Origin: CALABS01 sp050260775
Lineage (GTDB): Bacteria > Pseudomonadota > Alphaproteobacteria > Rhodospirillales > Magnetospirillaceae
Length of the DNA stretch: 64,000 nucleotides
Direction: 5' to 3'
NCBI GenBank assembly: GCA_050260775.1
Contig: JBLNCP010000029.1
Location: forward strand, 80,503-144,502
Position 1 is the first letter of the stretch, and each line of letters opens with the position of its first letter. The notes under the pieces were generated by a model. It searched no databases. It was not told where the DNA came from and was given only the letters and a program-made list of their open reading frames with translations. This document shows, in pieces, positions 25,740 to 36,322 of the stretch. The position numbers and the translations under genes are program-made.

Positions 25740-28055
25740 ATGTCCGATCCTTTCGCCCTCGACGACGACGACATCCCCAATCCGTTCCAGCCGCCGCGCG
25801 CCCCCGCCGGACCGGCGCCGGTGCCGGCCGACGCGCCCTGGCTCAAGGGCTTGAACCCCGAGCAGCACGAGGCGGTGACCTCCACCGATGGCCCGGTGCT
25901 GGTGCTGTCGGGGGCGGGGACCGGCAAGACCAAGGTGCTGACCGCCAGGCTCGCCCACATCCTGGCGGGACGGCGGGCCCAGCCGTGGCAGATCCTGTCG
26001 GTGACCTTCACCAACAAGGCGGCGCGCGAGATGAAGGAGCGCGTGTTCGGGCTGGTCGGCCCGGTGGCCGAAGGGGTGTGGCTGGGCACCTTCCATAGCC
26101 TGTGCGTGCGCATCCTGCGCCGCCATGCCGAGGCGGTGGGGCTCAAGTCCAACTTCACCATCCTCGATTCCGACGACCAGATGCGCCTGCTGAAGCAGGT
26201 GATGGAGGCCGAGCACGTCGACACCAAGCGCTGGCCGGCCCAGGCGCTGATGTCGACCATCCAGCGCTGGAAGGACCGCGGCATCGCCGCCGACAAGGCG
26301 GCGGGCGAGCAGGCCAGCGAGTTCGCCGGCGGCCGCGCCCAGGAGCTCTACCGCCTCTACCAGGAGCGCCTGAAGACGCTGAACGCCTGCGATTTCGGCG
26401 ACCTGCTGCTGCACGTCCTGACGCTGTTCCTCAACGAGCCCGAGGTGCTGGCGAGCTACCAGGATCAGTTCCGCTACATCCTGGTCGACGAGTACCAGGA
26501 CACCAACGTCGCCCAGTACCTGTGGCTGCGCCTGTTGGCCCAGAAGCATCGCAACATCTGCTGCGTCGGCGACGACGACCAGTCGATCTATTCCTGGCGC
26601 GGCGCCGAGGTCGGCAACATCCTCAGGTTCGAGCGCGACTTCCCGGGCGCCAAGGTGGTGCGCCTGGAACGCAACTACCGCTCGACCCCGCACATTCTGG
26701 CCGCCGCCTCCAAGCTGATCGCCCACAATTCCGGGCGCCTGGGCAAGACCTTGAAGCCCGGCCTCGCCCACGAGCCGGAGGCCATCGAGAAGATCCGGGT
26801 CAGGGGCGTATGGGACGGCGCCGAGGAGGCCCGGGTGGTGGTCGAGGAGATCGAGGCGCTGCACCGGGCCGGCAACAAGCTGGCCTCCATGGCCATCCTG
26901 GTCCGCGCCGGCTTCCAGACCCGCGAGTTCGAGGAACGCCTGATCACCACCGGCGTGCCCTACCGCGTCATCGGCGGCCCGCGCTTCTACGAGCGCCAGG
27001 AAATCCGCGACGCCATGGCCTATCTGCGCCTGGTGGTCTCGACCGACGACGGGCTGGCCTTCGAGCGCATCGTCAATCTGCCCAAGCGCGGCCTCGGCGA
27101 CGTGGCGATGCAGGCCATCCATGGGCTGGCCCGCCGCTCCGGCCTGTCGCTGTTCGAGAGCGCGCGCCGCCTGGTCGAGACCGACGAGCTCAAGCCCAAG
27201 CCCCGGCAGGCGCTGGCCGGCTTCGTCGCCGATGTGGACCGCTGGCGCTCGCTGCTGGAAGCCATGCCCCATGCCGAACTGACGGCGACCATCCTCGACG
27301 AATCCGGCTACACCGAGATGTGGCAGAACGACAAGTCGGCCGAGGCGCCCGGACGGCTGGAGAACCTCAAGGAGCTGGTGCACGCGCTCGAGGAGTTCGA
27401 GAGCCTGCAGGGCTTCCTCGAGCACGTCGCCCTGGTGATGGAGAACGACGAGAAGACCGACGCCGACAAGGTCACCATCATGACGTTGCACGGCGCCAAG
27501 GGCTTGGAGTTCGACAGCATCTTCCTGCCGGGCTGGGAGGAGGGCGTGTTCCCCCACCAGCGTGCCATGGACGAAAGCGGCAACCAGGGTCTGGAGGAGG
27601 AGCGTCGGCTGGCCTATGTCGGGCTGACGCGGGCGCGCAAGCGCATCCTCATCACCTTCGCCGCCAACCGCCGCATCTACAACCAGTGGCAGTCGGCGCT
27701 GCCCAGCCGCTTCCTGGAGGAGCTGCCCGAGGACCACGTCGAGCGCGAGGCCGAACGCGGCCTCTATGCCGGCGGCGGCGCGCAGGGTGGCGGGTTCGGT
27801 GGTGCACGGTGGTCCGACGACGGCTACGTCCGTGCCGCCTATGGCGCCAGGAAGCCGCCGCAGACCATCGATGCTGGGTCCTGGAAGGTGGCCTCCCGCG
27901 CCCCCGCGCAGGCCGGCTTCGACCCCGGCGACCGCGTCTTCCACCAGAAATTCGGCAACGGCACGGTGGTGGCGGTCGACGGCGACAAGCTGGAAATCTC
28001 CTTCGACAAGGCCGGAACCAAGAAGGTGCTGGACAGCTTCGTCGAGCTGGTGTGA
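25740..28055 (+). CDS. UvrD/PcrA-family ATP-dependent DNA helicase
   Basis: A 771-residue superfamily 1A 3'-5' helicase used in repair and replication restart. Motifs in order: Q-like LNPEQHEAV, Walker A GAGTGKTKVL, Ia TFTNKAAREMKER, Walker B VDEYQDTN, III DDQSIYSWRGAE, IV LERNYRS, V TIMTLHGAKGLEF and VI VGLTRARK. A Gly-rich spacer (about residues 668-700) leads to a C-terminal Tudor-like module, DPGDRVFHQKFGNGTVVAVDGDKLEISF, typical of PcrA/UvrD tails that bind RNA polymerase. An N-terminal acidic extension of about 20 residues precedes the helicase core. PcrA versus UvrD naming is not resolvable here. Confidence 0.92.
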   Translation: MSDPFALDDDDIPNPFQPPRAPAGPAPVPADAPWLKGLNPEQHEAVTSTDGPVLVLSGAGTGKTKVLTARLAHILAGRRAQPWQILSVTFTNKAAREMKERVFGLVGPVAEGVWLGTFHSLCVRILRRHAEAVGLKSNFTILDSDDQMRLLKQVMEAEHVDTKRWPAQALMSTIQRWKDRGIAADKAAGEQASEFAGGRAQELYRLYQERLKTLNACDFGDLLLHVLTLFLNEPEVLASYQDQFRYILVDEYQDTNVAQYLWLRLLAQKHRNICCVGDDDQSIYSWRGAEVGNILRFERDFPGAKVVRLERNYRSTPHILAAASKLIAHNSGRLGKTLKPGLAHEPEAIEKIRVRGVWDGAEEARVVVEEIEALHRAGNKLASMAILVRAGFQTREFEERLITTGVPYRVIGGPRFYERQEIRDAMAYLRLVVSTDDGLAFERIVNLPKRGLGDVAMQAIHGLARRSGLSLFESARRLVETDELKPKPRQALAGFVADVDRWRSLLEAMPHAELTATILDESGYTEMWQNDKSAEAPGRLENLKELVHALEEFESLQGFLEHVALVMENDEKTDADKVTIMTLHGAKGLEFDSIFLPGWEEGVFPHQRAMDESGNQGLEEERRLAYVGLTRARKRILITFAANRRIYNQWQSALPSRFLEELPEDHVEREAERGLYAGGGAQGGGFGGARWSDDGYVRAAYGARKPPQTIDAGSWKVASRAPAQAGFDPGDRVFHQKFGNGTVVAVDGDKLEISFDKAGTKKVLDSFVELV

Positions 28056-28069
28056 AGACGTCTTAAGTT

Positions 28070-28160
28070 GTCATCCTGAGCGCAGCGAAGGATCTCGTCG
28101 GGTTGGGCCCGAGCGCCCGTGTCCCACCAGATCCTTCGTCGCTGCGCTCCTCAGGATGAC
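28070..28160. repeat. Intergenic inverted repeat, family copy 6
   Basis: 91-base inverted repeat starting GTCATCCTGAGCGCAGCGA, with right arm ATCCTTCGTCGCTGCGCTC ending CAGGATGAC. It lies between the helicase and prmA genes and is nearly identical in its arms to copies 4 and 10. Confidence 0.88.
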
Positions 28161-28193
28161 AGAGGCATACTCGAACCAAGGACACCGCAGAAC

Positions 28194-29090
28194 ATGCCCA
28201 CCTTCCCCGACATCTGGCGTCTCCACCTCACCGTCGAGCCCGAGGCTCTGCCGGTGTTCGAGGAGGTGTTCGAGCGCTATGCCGAGTCGGTGACCATGTT
28301 CATGGAGGACCGCTCCGGCATCTCGGACGGTGATTGCCTGTGGTTCCTGGAAGGCTACTCGCGCACGCCCCCCGACCGCACCGAGATCGTCGCGGCGCTG
28401 TCGGCGGTGGCTGCCGCCGCCGGGATCGACGTGCCGCCGCTCGAGGTCGAGCGGGTGCCCAACGTCGACTGGGTGCTGGAGAACCTCCGCGACTTCCCGC
28501 CCATCGACGCCGGACGCTTCTTCGTGCGCGGCTCGCATTGGGACGGCCGCGTGCCGCTCAACCGCATCGAGCTCAAGGTCGATGCCGGCACCGCCTTCGG
28601 CTCGGGCGAGCACGCCACCACCAAGGGCTGCCTGCTGCAGCTCGACCGGCTGGCGCGCCGCCGCCGCTTCCGCCGTCCGCTCGATTTGGGCTCGGGCTCG
28701 GGTATCCTCGGCATCGCCATGGCCAAGATGTGGGCGGTCGACGTGCTGGCCACCGACATCGACCCGTCGGCGGTCAAGGTCGCCAACGGCAACGCCCGCG
28801 ACAACGGCGTGGCGTCGCGCTTCACCGCGGTGGTCAGCGACGGCTACCGCAACCCGGCGCTCAAGCGCGCGGCCCCCTTCGACATCATCGTCGCGAACAT
28901 CCTGGCCCGCCCGTTGATGCGCTTCGCCCCGGCCCTGGCCGCCCACCTGGCGTCCGACGGCGTCGCGGTGCTGTCGGGCCTGCTGGAGTGGCAGGAGCGC
29001 ATGGTCATGGCCGTGCACGAGCGCCAGGGACTGACGCTCAAATCGCGCATCGTGCTCGACGGCTGGGCGACGCTGGTGATCGGGCGGTAG
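28194..29090 (+). CDS. prmA: Ribosomal protein L11 methyltransferase
   Basis: A 298-residue SAM-dependent methyltransferase that trimethylates ribosomal protein L11. The N-terminal part is the L11-recognition domain; the catalytic domain shows DAGTAFGSGEHATTKGCL, motif I LDLGSGSGILGIAMAK, ATDIDPSAVKVAN and the catalytic-loop IIVANILARPLM, all standard for PrmA. ATG 28194 follows AAGGA at 28178-28182. It is preceded by a hairpin repeat and followed by another. Confidence 0.92.
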   Translation: MPTFPDIWRLHLTVEPEALPVFEEVFERYAESVTMFMEDRSGISDGDCLWFLEGYSRTPPDRTEIVAALSAVAAAAGIDVPPLEVERVPNVDWVLENLRDFPPIDAGRFFVRGSHWDGRVPLNRIELKVDAGTAFGSGEHATTKGCLLQLDRLARRRRFRRPLDLGSGSGILGIAMAKMWAVDVLATDIDPSAVKVANGNARDNGVASRFTAVVSDGYRNPALKRAAPFDIIVANILARPLMRFAPALAAHLASDGVAVLSGLLEWQERMVMAVHERQGLTLKSRIVLDGWATLVIGR

Positions 29091-29096
29091 GGGGAC

Positions 29097-29190
29097 GTCA
29101 TCCCGACGACCGTAGGGAGGAGGGATCTCGTTGGGCGCCACCCGGACGGACGGCCGCCTGACGAGGTTCCTCGCGTTCGCTCGAAATGAC
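29097..29190. repeat. Intergenic inverted repeat, family copy 7
   Basis: A more degenerate member: left arm GTCATCCCGACGACCG with GGAGGGATCTCGT, right arm ACGAGGTTCCTCG ending AAATGAC. It starts six bases after the prmA stop, where a terminator would be expected. Its left arm closely matches copy 9. Confidence 0.75.
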
Positions 29191-29199
29191 GGGTTCTAG

Positions 29200-29325
29200 T
29201 TAACGGCGGAAGCCGGGGTCGAGCCGGACCATCAGCGGCGCCACCAGGCCCGTCTCGGAGGGCTTGGAGCGGCGCCACCGGGTCAGGCGCAGGCGGTGGA
29301 GCAGCGGCAGCAGCAGGTGAAGCAC
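29200..29325 (-). CDS. Possible small basic protein, 41 aa
   Basis: A short frame with GTG start at 29325, an AGGGA ribosome site eight bases upstream and a TAA stop. The product, beginning with a Leu-rich run and followed by RLRLTRWRRSKPSE and a VAPLMVRLDPGFRR tail, is strongly basic and could be membrane-associated. It falls in a gap between prmA and the aminopeptidase gene and is not overlapped by any convincing frame. I do not recognise the family. Evidence is limited to the ribosome site and plausible amino acid make-up. Confidence 0.35.
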   Translation of the reverse strand: MLHLLLPLLHRLRLTRWRRSKPSETGLVAPLMVRLDPGFRR

Positions 29326-29396
29326 GGCCGTCTTCCCTCATGGAGGTAGGGTTGGCCGGACCCTACTCCCACCAATGGCCCTTGCGCGAGCAAATA

Positions 29397-29414
29397 TTTT
29401 GCATTGCAGCATTA
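29397..29414. promoter_or_regulatory. TGC-rich site identical to the phasin promoter site
   Basis: Contains TTGCATTGCAGCAT (29399-29412), the same 14-mer found in inverse orientation at 36886-36899 in the phasin promoter. It sits about 75 bases upstream of both the small minus-strand frame and the aminopeptidase P start. PhaR-type repressors of PHB metabolism bind TGC-rich sites, so this is a candidate second target. Confidence 0.4.
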
Positions 29415-29488
29415 CCCCGCTTGCGCAGCGCCTTGCCCACCGGGGGCGGCGCCCTTAAGTTCGTCGAAGGATGGATGCGGAGCCCGTC

Positions 29489-31270
29489 ATGAGCCTGGAA
29501 CCGGAATTCGGCCGTGCCGGCCCCGAGCGGGTCGCGGCCTTGCGCGAAGAGCTGGCGCGGCGCGGCCTCGACGGTTTCCTGGTGCCCAGGGCGGACGAGC
29601 ACCAGGGCGAATACGTGGCGCCTTCGTCACAGCGCCTGGCTTGGCTGACCGGCTTCACCGGCTCGGCCGGCATCGCGGTGGTTCTCCCCGACCGCGCCGC
29701 CATCTTCGTCGACGGCCGCTACACCATCCAGGTGCGCGCCGAGGTGGACACGACCCTGTTCGAACCCCTGCATTTGACCGAGCTCCCGCCGTCGCGGTGG
29801 CTGGCCGAGGCCCTGCCTACCGGCGCCCGCCTCGGGTTCGATCCCTGGCTGCACACCGCCGACCAACTCGACGCCTATCGCGCCGCCTGCGAGCGGGCCA
29901 ACGCCGTCCTGGTGCCGAGCGACGGCAATCCGGTCGATGCCGTGTGGCTCGGCCGGCCGCCGGCCCCGTCGGCCGCCATCGTCGCGCACGACCTCACCCA
30001 TGCCGGCCGTGCCGCCGCCGACAAGCGGGCCGAGATCGGCCGCCTCCTGGCCGAGGATCGCCTGGATGCCGCCGTGCTGTCCGACCCGGCGTCGGTGGCC
30101 TGGCTGCTCAATCTTCGCGGCGGCGACGTCGCCTACACCCCCCTGCCGCTCGCCTTCGCCGTGGTTCAGGCCGACGGCTCGGCCGAACTGTTCGTCGATT
30201 CCGGGCGCCTTGCCGTGGCGCCCGAGGCGGTGGTGCGGCCGCCGGAGGAGTTCGAGGCGGCGCTCGATGCCCTGGCCGGCCGCCGGGTGCGCGTCGACCA
30301 GGCCACCTGTCCCTTCGCGGTGGTCGACCGCTTGGTCAAGGCGGGGGCCAAGGTCGACAAGGGCGCCGATCCCTGCGCCGTGCCCAAGGCGTGCAAGAAC
30401 CCGGTCGAGCTCAAGGGCGCCCGTGCCGCCCATCGCCGTGACGGCGCCGCGCTGGTCCGCTTCCTCGCCTGGCTCGCCGCCGAGGGCAACGCGGACGAAC
30501 TGTCGGCCGCCGATCGCCTGGAGGCGTTTCGCCGCGACGGCGACCTGTTCCAGGGCCTGTCGTTCCCGACCATCGCCGGCGCCGGCCCCAACGGCGCCAT
30601 CGTCCATTATCGCTCCAGCGCCGAGACCAACCGGCGGCTGCAGCCGGGCGAGCTGTTCCTGCTGGATTCGGGTGCCCAATATCTCGACGGCACCACCGAC
30701 GTCACCCGCACCATCGCGGTGGGAAGTCCGGGGGCGGAGGAGCGGCGGCGTTTCACCCTGGTGCTCAAGGGCCATATCGGCATCGCCACGGCGGTGTTCC
30801 CCAAGGGCACCACCGGCAGCCAGCTCGACGTGCTGGCCCGCCGCCACCTGTGGGCGGCCGGCCTGGATTTCGACCACGGCACCGGCCACGGCGTCGGCAG
30901 CTACCTGTCGGTCCACGAGGGGCCGCAACGGATCTCCAAGGTCGGCAATTCGGTGCCCTTGCGGCCCGGCATGATCCTGTCCAACGAGCCCGGCTACTAC
31001 AAGGCGGGCGCCTACGGCATCCGCATCGAGAACCTGCTGGCGGTGACGGACGCGCCGGCGCCGGACGGGGCCGAGCGCGAGTTGCTGGGCTTCGAGACCC
31101 TCACCCTGGTCCCCATCGATCGTGCCCTCATCGAGGCCGGGCTGCTCTCCGCCGAGGAACGCGCATGGGTGGATGCCTACCACGCGCGGGTGCGGGCGGA
31201 CATCGCGCCCCTGCTGGATGAGGGCGCGCGCAATTGGCTCGTTCGGGCCACCCGGCCGCTTATGGATTAA
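29489..31270 (+). CDS. Aminopeptidase P (Xaa-Pro aminopeptidase, M24B), three-domain form
   Basis: A 593-residue metallopeptidase that removes the N-terminal residue from peptides with proline second. Two creatinase-like N-terminal domains (about 1-130 and 160-310) precede the M24 pita-bread domain (about 315-530). Metal-binding residues are visible in LLDSGAQYLDGTTDVTRT (two Asp), HGTGHGVGSYLSVHEGP (His), ILSNEPGYY (Glu) and GFETLTLVPI (Glu). A C-terminal helical extension as in eukaryotic-like cytosolic APP completes the chain. ATG 29489 has GGAG six bases upstream; an in-frame ATG at 29471 has its purines too close. Confidence 0.9.
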   Translation: MSLEPEFGRAGPERVAALREELARRGLDGFLVPRADEHQGEYVAPSSQRLAWLTGFTGSAGIAVVLPDRAAIFVDGRYTIQVRAEVDTTLFEPLHLTELPPSRWLAEALPTGARLGFDPWLHTADQLDAYRAACERANAVLVPSDGNPVDAVWLGRPPAPSAAIVAHDLTHAGRAAADKRAEIGRLLAEDRLDAAVLSDPASVAWLLNLRGGDVAYTPLPLAFAVVQADGSAELFVDSGRLAVAPEAVVRPPEEFEAALDALAGRRVRVDQATCPFAVVDRLVKAGAKVDKGADPCAVPKACKNPVELKGARAAHRRDGAALVRFLAWLAAEGNADELSAADRLEAFRRDGDLFQGLSFPTIAGAGPNGAIVHYRSSAETNRRLQPGELFLLDSGAQYLDGTTDVTRTIAVGSPGAEERRRFTLVLKGHIGIATAVFPKGTTGSQLDVLARRHLWAAGLDFDHGTGHGVGSYLSVHEGPQRISKVGNSVPLRPGMILSNEPGYYKAGAYGIRIENLLAVTDAPAPDGAERELLGFETLTLVPIDRALIEAGLLSAEERAWVDAYHARVRADIAPLLDEGARNWLVRATRPLMD

Positions 31271-31343
31271 GCCCTCCATCCGAGGGAACGTCCGTCCCGC
31301 CGCGGGGTTGGCGGGGGAGGATGCGTCCATTATGGAGGATTAG

Positions 31344-32114
31344 ATGATGTTCACCCGGGCCAAGCCCATCGTGGCGACGGCCGCTGTCGCGCTGTCGCTG
31401 GCCGCGTGCCAGTGGATGGGCGGCGAGCGCAGCCAGCAGACATCCGCCGCTCCCAAGGCGAGCATGGCGGCGCAGCAGTCGGTCAGCCCCGCGATGGTCC
31501 GTTCCATCCAGCAGCGCCTCAACGACCGCGGCTATGACGCCGGCGCCACCGACGGCGTGTGGGGTGAATCCACGGCCTCGGCCTTGTCCAAGTTCCAGCG
31601 CGACCAGCGCCTGGAGCAGAGCGGCGCCATCGACATGCAGACCCTCGCGGCGCTGGGGGTCACGGGCGCCCCGTCCGGCATGGCGCAGGCGGCGCCCTCG
31701 GCCGACCGGCCCTATACGGCGACCAGCCGCCGCGGAGCCGAGCAGCCGGCGCAGAAGTCCACCACCGGGCGCCAGTCGAGCATGCGCCAGGAGGCGGCGG
31801 GCATGAATACCGCCCAGGTGCGTGATCTTCAGCAGCAATTGCAGCAGCGCGGCTACGACCCCGGCAAGATCGACGGCCAATGGGGCAACAATACCCGCCA
31901 GGCGCTGATGAACTTCCAGCGCGACCAGAACATTAACGCCACCGGGCGGCCGGACAACCGCACCCTGGCGGCGCTGGGCATCGAGCGCGGCAGCCAGCAG
32001 GTCGGCCAGATGCCGACCCCGCGTCCCGCCCACCGGCAGCCGACCCCGCAGGACATTCCGTCGGAAGAGCCTCCGGCGCCGGATATCGGTCCGTCGGACC
32101 AGCAGGTGCAGTAA
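31344..32114 (+). CDS. Lipoprotein with two peptidoglycan-binding domains
   Basis: A 256-residue predicted outer-membrane or periplasmic lipoprotein. The signal ends in a lipobox, SLAAC, with the lipidated Cys at residue 22. Two PG_binding_1 repeats follow, at about residues 48-105 (SIQQRLNDRGYDAGATDGVWGESTASAL) and 154-210 (DLQQQLQQRGYDPGKIDGQWGNNTRQAL). The tail is Pro-rich. With no catalytic domain it probably anchors or senses the cell wall. GGAGG at 31334-31338 precedes two adjacent ATG codons (31344 and 31347). Confidence 0.85.
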   Translation: MMFTRAKPIVATAAVALSLAACQWMGGERSQQTSAAPKASMAAQQSVSPAMVRSIQQRLNDRGYDAGATDGVWGESTASALSKFQRDQRLEQSGAIDMQTLAALGVTGAPSGMAQAAPSADRPYTATSRRGAEQPAQKSTTGRQSSMRQEAAGMNTAQVRDLQQQLQQRGYDPGKIDGQWGNNTRQALMNFQRDQNINATGRPDNRTLAALGIERGSQQVGQMPTPRPAHRQPTPQDIPSEEPPAPDIGPSDQQVQ

Positions 32115-32127
32115 GGGGCAGTCGACC

Positions 32128-32188
32128 GTCATGCCCCGGGAGATCGGGGCATCCATCCGCGATGGGCCCCCGCGCGAGCGGGGGCGAC
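32128..32188. repeat. Intergenic inverted repeats, family copy 8
   Basis: Starts GTCATGCCCCGG-GAGAT-CGGGGCAT, then a second hairpin GCCCCCGCGCGAGCGGGGGC. It lies between the convergent lipoprotein and bacteriohemerythrin genes and resembles copy 2. Confidence 0.75.
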
Positions 32189-32192
32189 AGGT

Positions 32193-32585
32193 CTAGCCGG
32201 CGAAGCCCATGCGGCGGGCGAACTCGGCGGTGACGAAGTCCATGGTGTTGCGATGCTGCACCAGCCAAGCCGGCAGTTCGCGGCGGAAGTAATCGTCGAG
32301 GACGTCGCCGCCCTCGATTCGCTGCAGCACGTGGGTGAGCTCGGCCAGCATGCGCTCATGCTCGCCGGAATGGGGGGCCAGGGCAAAGAAGCCGATGGCC
32401 TTCATCATCTCTTCCTCACGCCCGAAGTGCTGGCGGCAATGGTCCACGAAGTGGCGCATGAGATCGATACGGGCCTGCCCGCTGGCGGCGGCCAAGGCGT
32501 TGATCGTCGCCGCGGCATCGTCATGGTCCGAATCCATGAAGCCGATGCCGACCTTCATACCGTCATGCCAATCGAGAACAGACAT
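32193..32585 (-). CDS. Bacteriohemerythrin
   Basis: A 130-residue four-helix di-iron oxygen-binding protein. All seven expected iron ligands are present: His21, His49 or His53 with Glu57 (HCRQHFGREE), His72 and His76 (HSGEH), His111 and Asp116 (HRNTMD). In magnetotactic and other microaerobic bacteria such proteins carry or sense oxygen for aerotaxis or respiration. No MCP domain is fused. ATG 32585 follows a GGAGGGGGCGGG purine run. The frame continues upstream to 32645 but the added residues look non-coding. Confidence 0.93.
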   Translation of the reverse strand: MSVLDWHDGMKVGIGFMDSDHDDAAATINALAAASGQARIDLMRHFVDHCRQHFGREEEMMKAIGFFALAPHSGEHERMLAELTHVLQRIEGGDVLDDYFRRELPAWLVQHRNTMDFVTAEFARRMGFAG

Positions 32586-32907
32586 CCCGCCCCCTCCGTG
32601 CTCCGGGCGCCTTCTGGGGCCCGTTTCGCGCAAGACATTAGACATATCTAATAGGCATACATACTAACGTCGCGCTTTGATTTAAGGCAATTGGCGTACG
32701 AGTTTGTCTTTTGCGTCAAAGCTATGCAGAATCCGCACGGCTTTTTCACCCGAAGTAGAATTCCCCGTACAGGATCTTCCCCGAGTGGGCACGGCGGCAC
32801 GAATCCCGCATATCCATGCCCGCGCGGCCTAACCGGCCCGCTCGATGGTCGGCGCGCCGCGCGCCGTGATAATTTTGTGGCATCGAACTCATCCGGCAGA
32901 AGCCATC
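32586..32907. other. Divergent intergenic region
   Basis: This 322-base gap separates the minus-strand bacteriohemerythrin from the plus-strand small membrane protein. It includes an AT-richer patch (about 32635-32720) that probably holds the promoters. I see no convincing gene, RNA motif or repeat in it. Confidence 0.5.
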
Positions 32908-33084
32908 ATGGAACTGATCGACGCCCTCTTCGCCATCCTTGCCGTGCCCGGCGGCATCGCCATGTCGGTTGCCGAGCAGGCCTCGCCCTGGCACTTCCCC
33001 CGCATGTTCATCGCCAACGGCGCCTTCACGCTGTCGACGGCCTTCTGGCTGTCGTTGCTCTACGTGTTCAGCCGGATGCGCTGA
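32908..33084 (+). CDS. Small membrane protein, 58 aa
   Basis: A 58-residue protein with two hydrophobic segments: LIDALFAILAVPGGIAM (about residues 3-20) and an AFTLSTAFWLSLLYVF helix (about 38-54). It starts MELIDALFAIL and ends SRMR. Composition and the clean frame support a real small membrane protein, and it begins after AT-richer intergenic DNA. I do not recognise the family, and the ribosome site (GCAGAAG) is weak. Confidence 0.6.
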   Translation: MELIDALFAILAVPGGIAMSVAEQASPWHFPRMFIANGAFTLSTAFWLSLLYVFSRMR

Positions 33085-33127
33085 GCGCGGACGGGGGCGG
33101 GTACAGGCCGCCAACAACGCCTCCGGA

Positions 33128-33173
33128 CAGCACAAAGCCCCGCGGGCGGGTCAGCGCTCATCGCGGGGCTGTT
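33128..33173 (-). terminator. Terminator of the candidate ncRNA
   Basis: On the minus strand, AGCCCCGCG pairs with CGCGGGGCT (33136-33144 and 33162-33170), followed by TTTG. An outer CAGCAC/GTGCTG pairing encloses it. The T-run is short, so it may need help to stop polymerase. Confidence 0.6.
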
Positions 33174-33398
33174 CGGTGCTGGGCCTCACGGGCCCTCATG
33201 GTCGGCCGATGGCCGATAGACAGTCTTCAGTCTCTGCAAAGTCCTGGGCGCCGAGTGTGTCAGGCACCCTCACTCTTACCCGGCGGTGTCATGCCGTTCT
33301 GCATCCTCCTACCCGGTCTATTGTCCGCCGCTTGGCGGTCAACACTTACCGGATGTTTGGGTTGACTGACCGTACCGTCGTCCTCCGCTCTTATTTAC
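33128..33398 (-). ncRNA. Candidate structured non-coding RNA, about 270 nt
   Basis: A 416-base region without protein genes carries, on the minus strand, a strong promoter (TTGACT-17-CATACT, 33405-33433) and a two-tier terminator hairpin at 33128-33173. The predicted transcript contains further possible stems, for example GTCAAC/GTTGAC, GGCGG/CCGCC and GAGTG/CACTC. I compared its motifs by eye with RNase P, SRP, tmRNA and 6S RNA and saw no match. A ten-codon frame preceded at a distance by GGAGG lies inside but may be chance. It starts right after the clpA terminator. Confidence 0.5.
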
Positions 33399-33404
33399 AG
33401 CCTC

Positions 33405-33433
33405 AGTATGCCAAATTGGCCCGGGGGAGTCAA
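33405..33433 (-). promoter_or_regulatory. Sigma-70-type promoter for the candidate ncRNA
   Basis: On the minus strand, -35 TTGACT (complement of 33428-33433) and -10 CATACT (complement of 33405-33410) are separated by exactly 17 bases. Transcription would begin near 33398. No protein-coding frame of 60 codons starts behind it on that strand before the terminator. Confidence 0.6.
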
Positions 33434-33463
33434 GAAAACGAAAGGGGCGCCGTTGGGCGCCCC
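33430..33463 (-). terminator. Intrinsic terminator of clpA
   Basis: On the minus strand GGGGCGCC-CAAC-GGCGCCCC (33444-33463) is followed by TTTCGTTTTCTT. It lies 37 bases after the clpA stop. Confidence 0.85.
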
Positions 33464-33500
33464 TTGGGTCAAACCGTGGCCAGGCCTGGCGTCGTCGCGG

Positions 33501-35795
<2,295 letters not shown>

Positions 35796-35813
35796 AGGGC
35801 ATTCCTTCCAGGG

Positions 35814-36146
35814 CTATTCCTTTTCGATGGTGCATTGCAGCGGATGTTGATTCTGGCGCGCCAAGTCCATCACCTGGGTGACCTTCGTCTCCGCCACCTC
35901 GTATGTGTATACGCCGCAGACACCGACCCCGCGGGTGTGGACGTGCAGCATGATGCGCGTCGCCTCCTCGCGGGACTTGTTGAAAAAGCGCTCGAGCACG
36001 TGGACGACGAACTCCATCGGGGTGTAGTCGTCGTTCAGCATCAGCACCTTGTACATCGCCGGCTTCTTTGTTTTCGGCCGGGTCTTGATGACCACGCCGG
36101 TTTGCGTGCCGTCGTCGTTGCGCTTGTCGTCTCGATTGTCGCTCAT
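35814..36146 (-). CDS. clpS: ClpS adaptor protein
   Basis: A 110-residue N-end-rule adaptor that delivers substrates with bulky N-terminal residues to ClpA. After a charged, flexible N-terminal arm of about 30 residues come YKVLMLNDDYTPMEFVVHVLERFF, where the NDD stretch and Met line the substrate pocket, and the HTRGVGVCGVYTYEVAETK core that binds ClpA. It is first in the clpS-clpA operon. In-frame start at ATG 36146. Confidence 0.96.
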   Translation of the reverse strand: MSDNRDDKRNDDGTQTGVVIKTRPKTKKPAMYKVLMLNDDYTPMEFVVHVLERFFNKSREEATRIMLHVHTRGVGVCGVYTYEVAETKVTQVMDLARQNQHPLQCTIEKE

Positions 36147-36257
36147 AGTTCCGCATGCATGGGTGTTGCCCTCGATACACGCCTATCATATTGGGAGCGC
36201 ATGCCGGGGGAAAAGGCCCCTGTTGCACGGATCGAAGGGCGAGGGGGCCACTCGACG

Positions 36258-36295
36258 AACAACGGCCCGGCAGGGGTCCCGCCGGGCCGTTCGTC
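36258..36295 (-). terminator. Terminator-like hairpin after the phasin gene
   Basis: The arms AACGGCCCGGC (36261-36271) and GCCGGGCCGTT (36281-36291) form a perfect 11-bp stem 30 bases beyond the phasin stop; on the minus strand it is followed by GTTCG, so the T-run is weak. Confidence 0.65.
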
Positions 36296-36322
36296 AGGGG
36301 GGCGGGTACGCGGAGGTCCCGC

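Noticed and set aside
33230..33310. Ten-codon leader peptide inside the candidate ncRNA, with GGAGG upstream
   Set aside because: The spacing to the second ATG (12 bases) is long and no downstream gene exists for an attenuator to control; noted only inside the ncRNA entry.
32691..33365. Plus-strand frame through the small membrane gene and candidate ncRNA
   Set aside because: Arg/Pro-rich, no ribosome site and no recognisable domain; the small 58-aa frame and the minus-strand RNA signals fit better.
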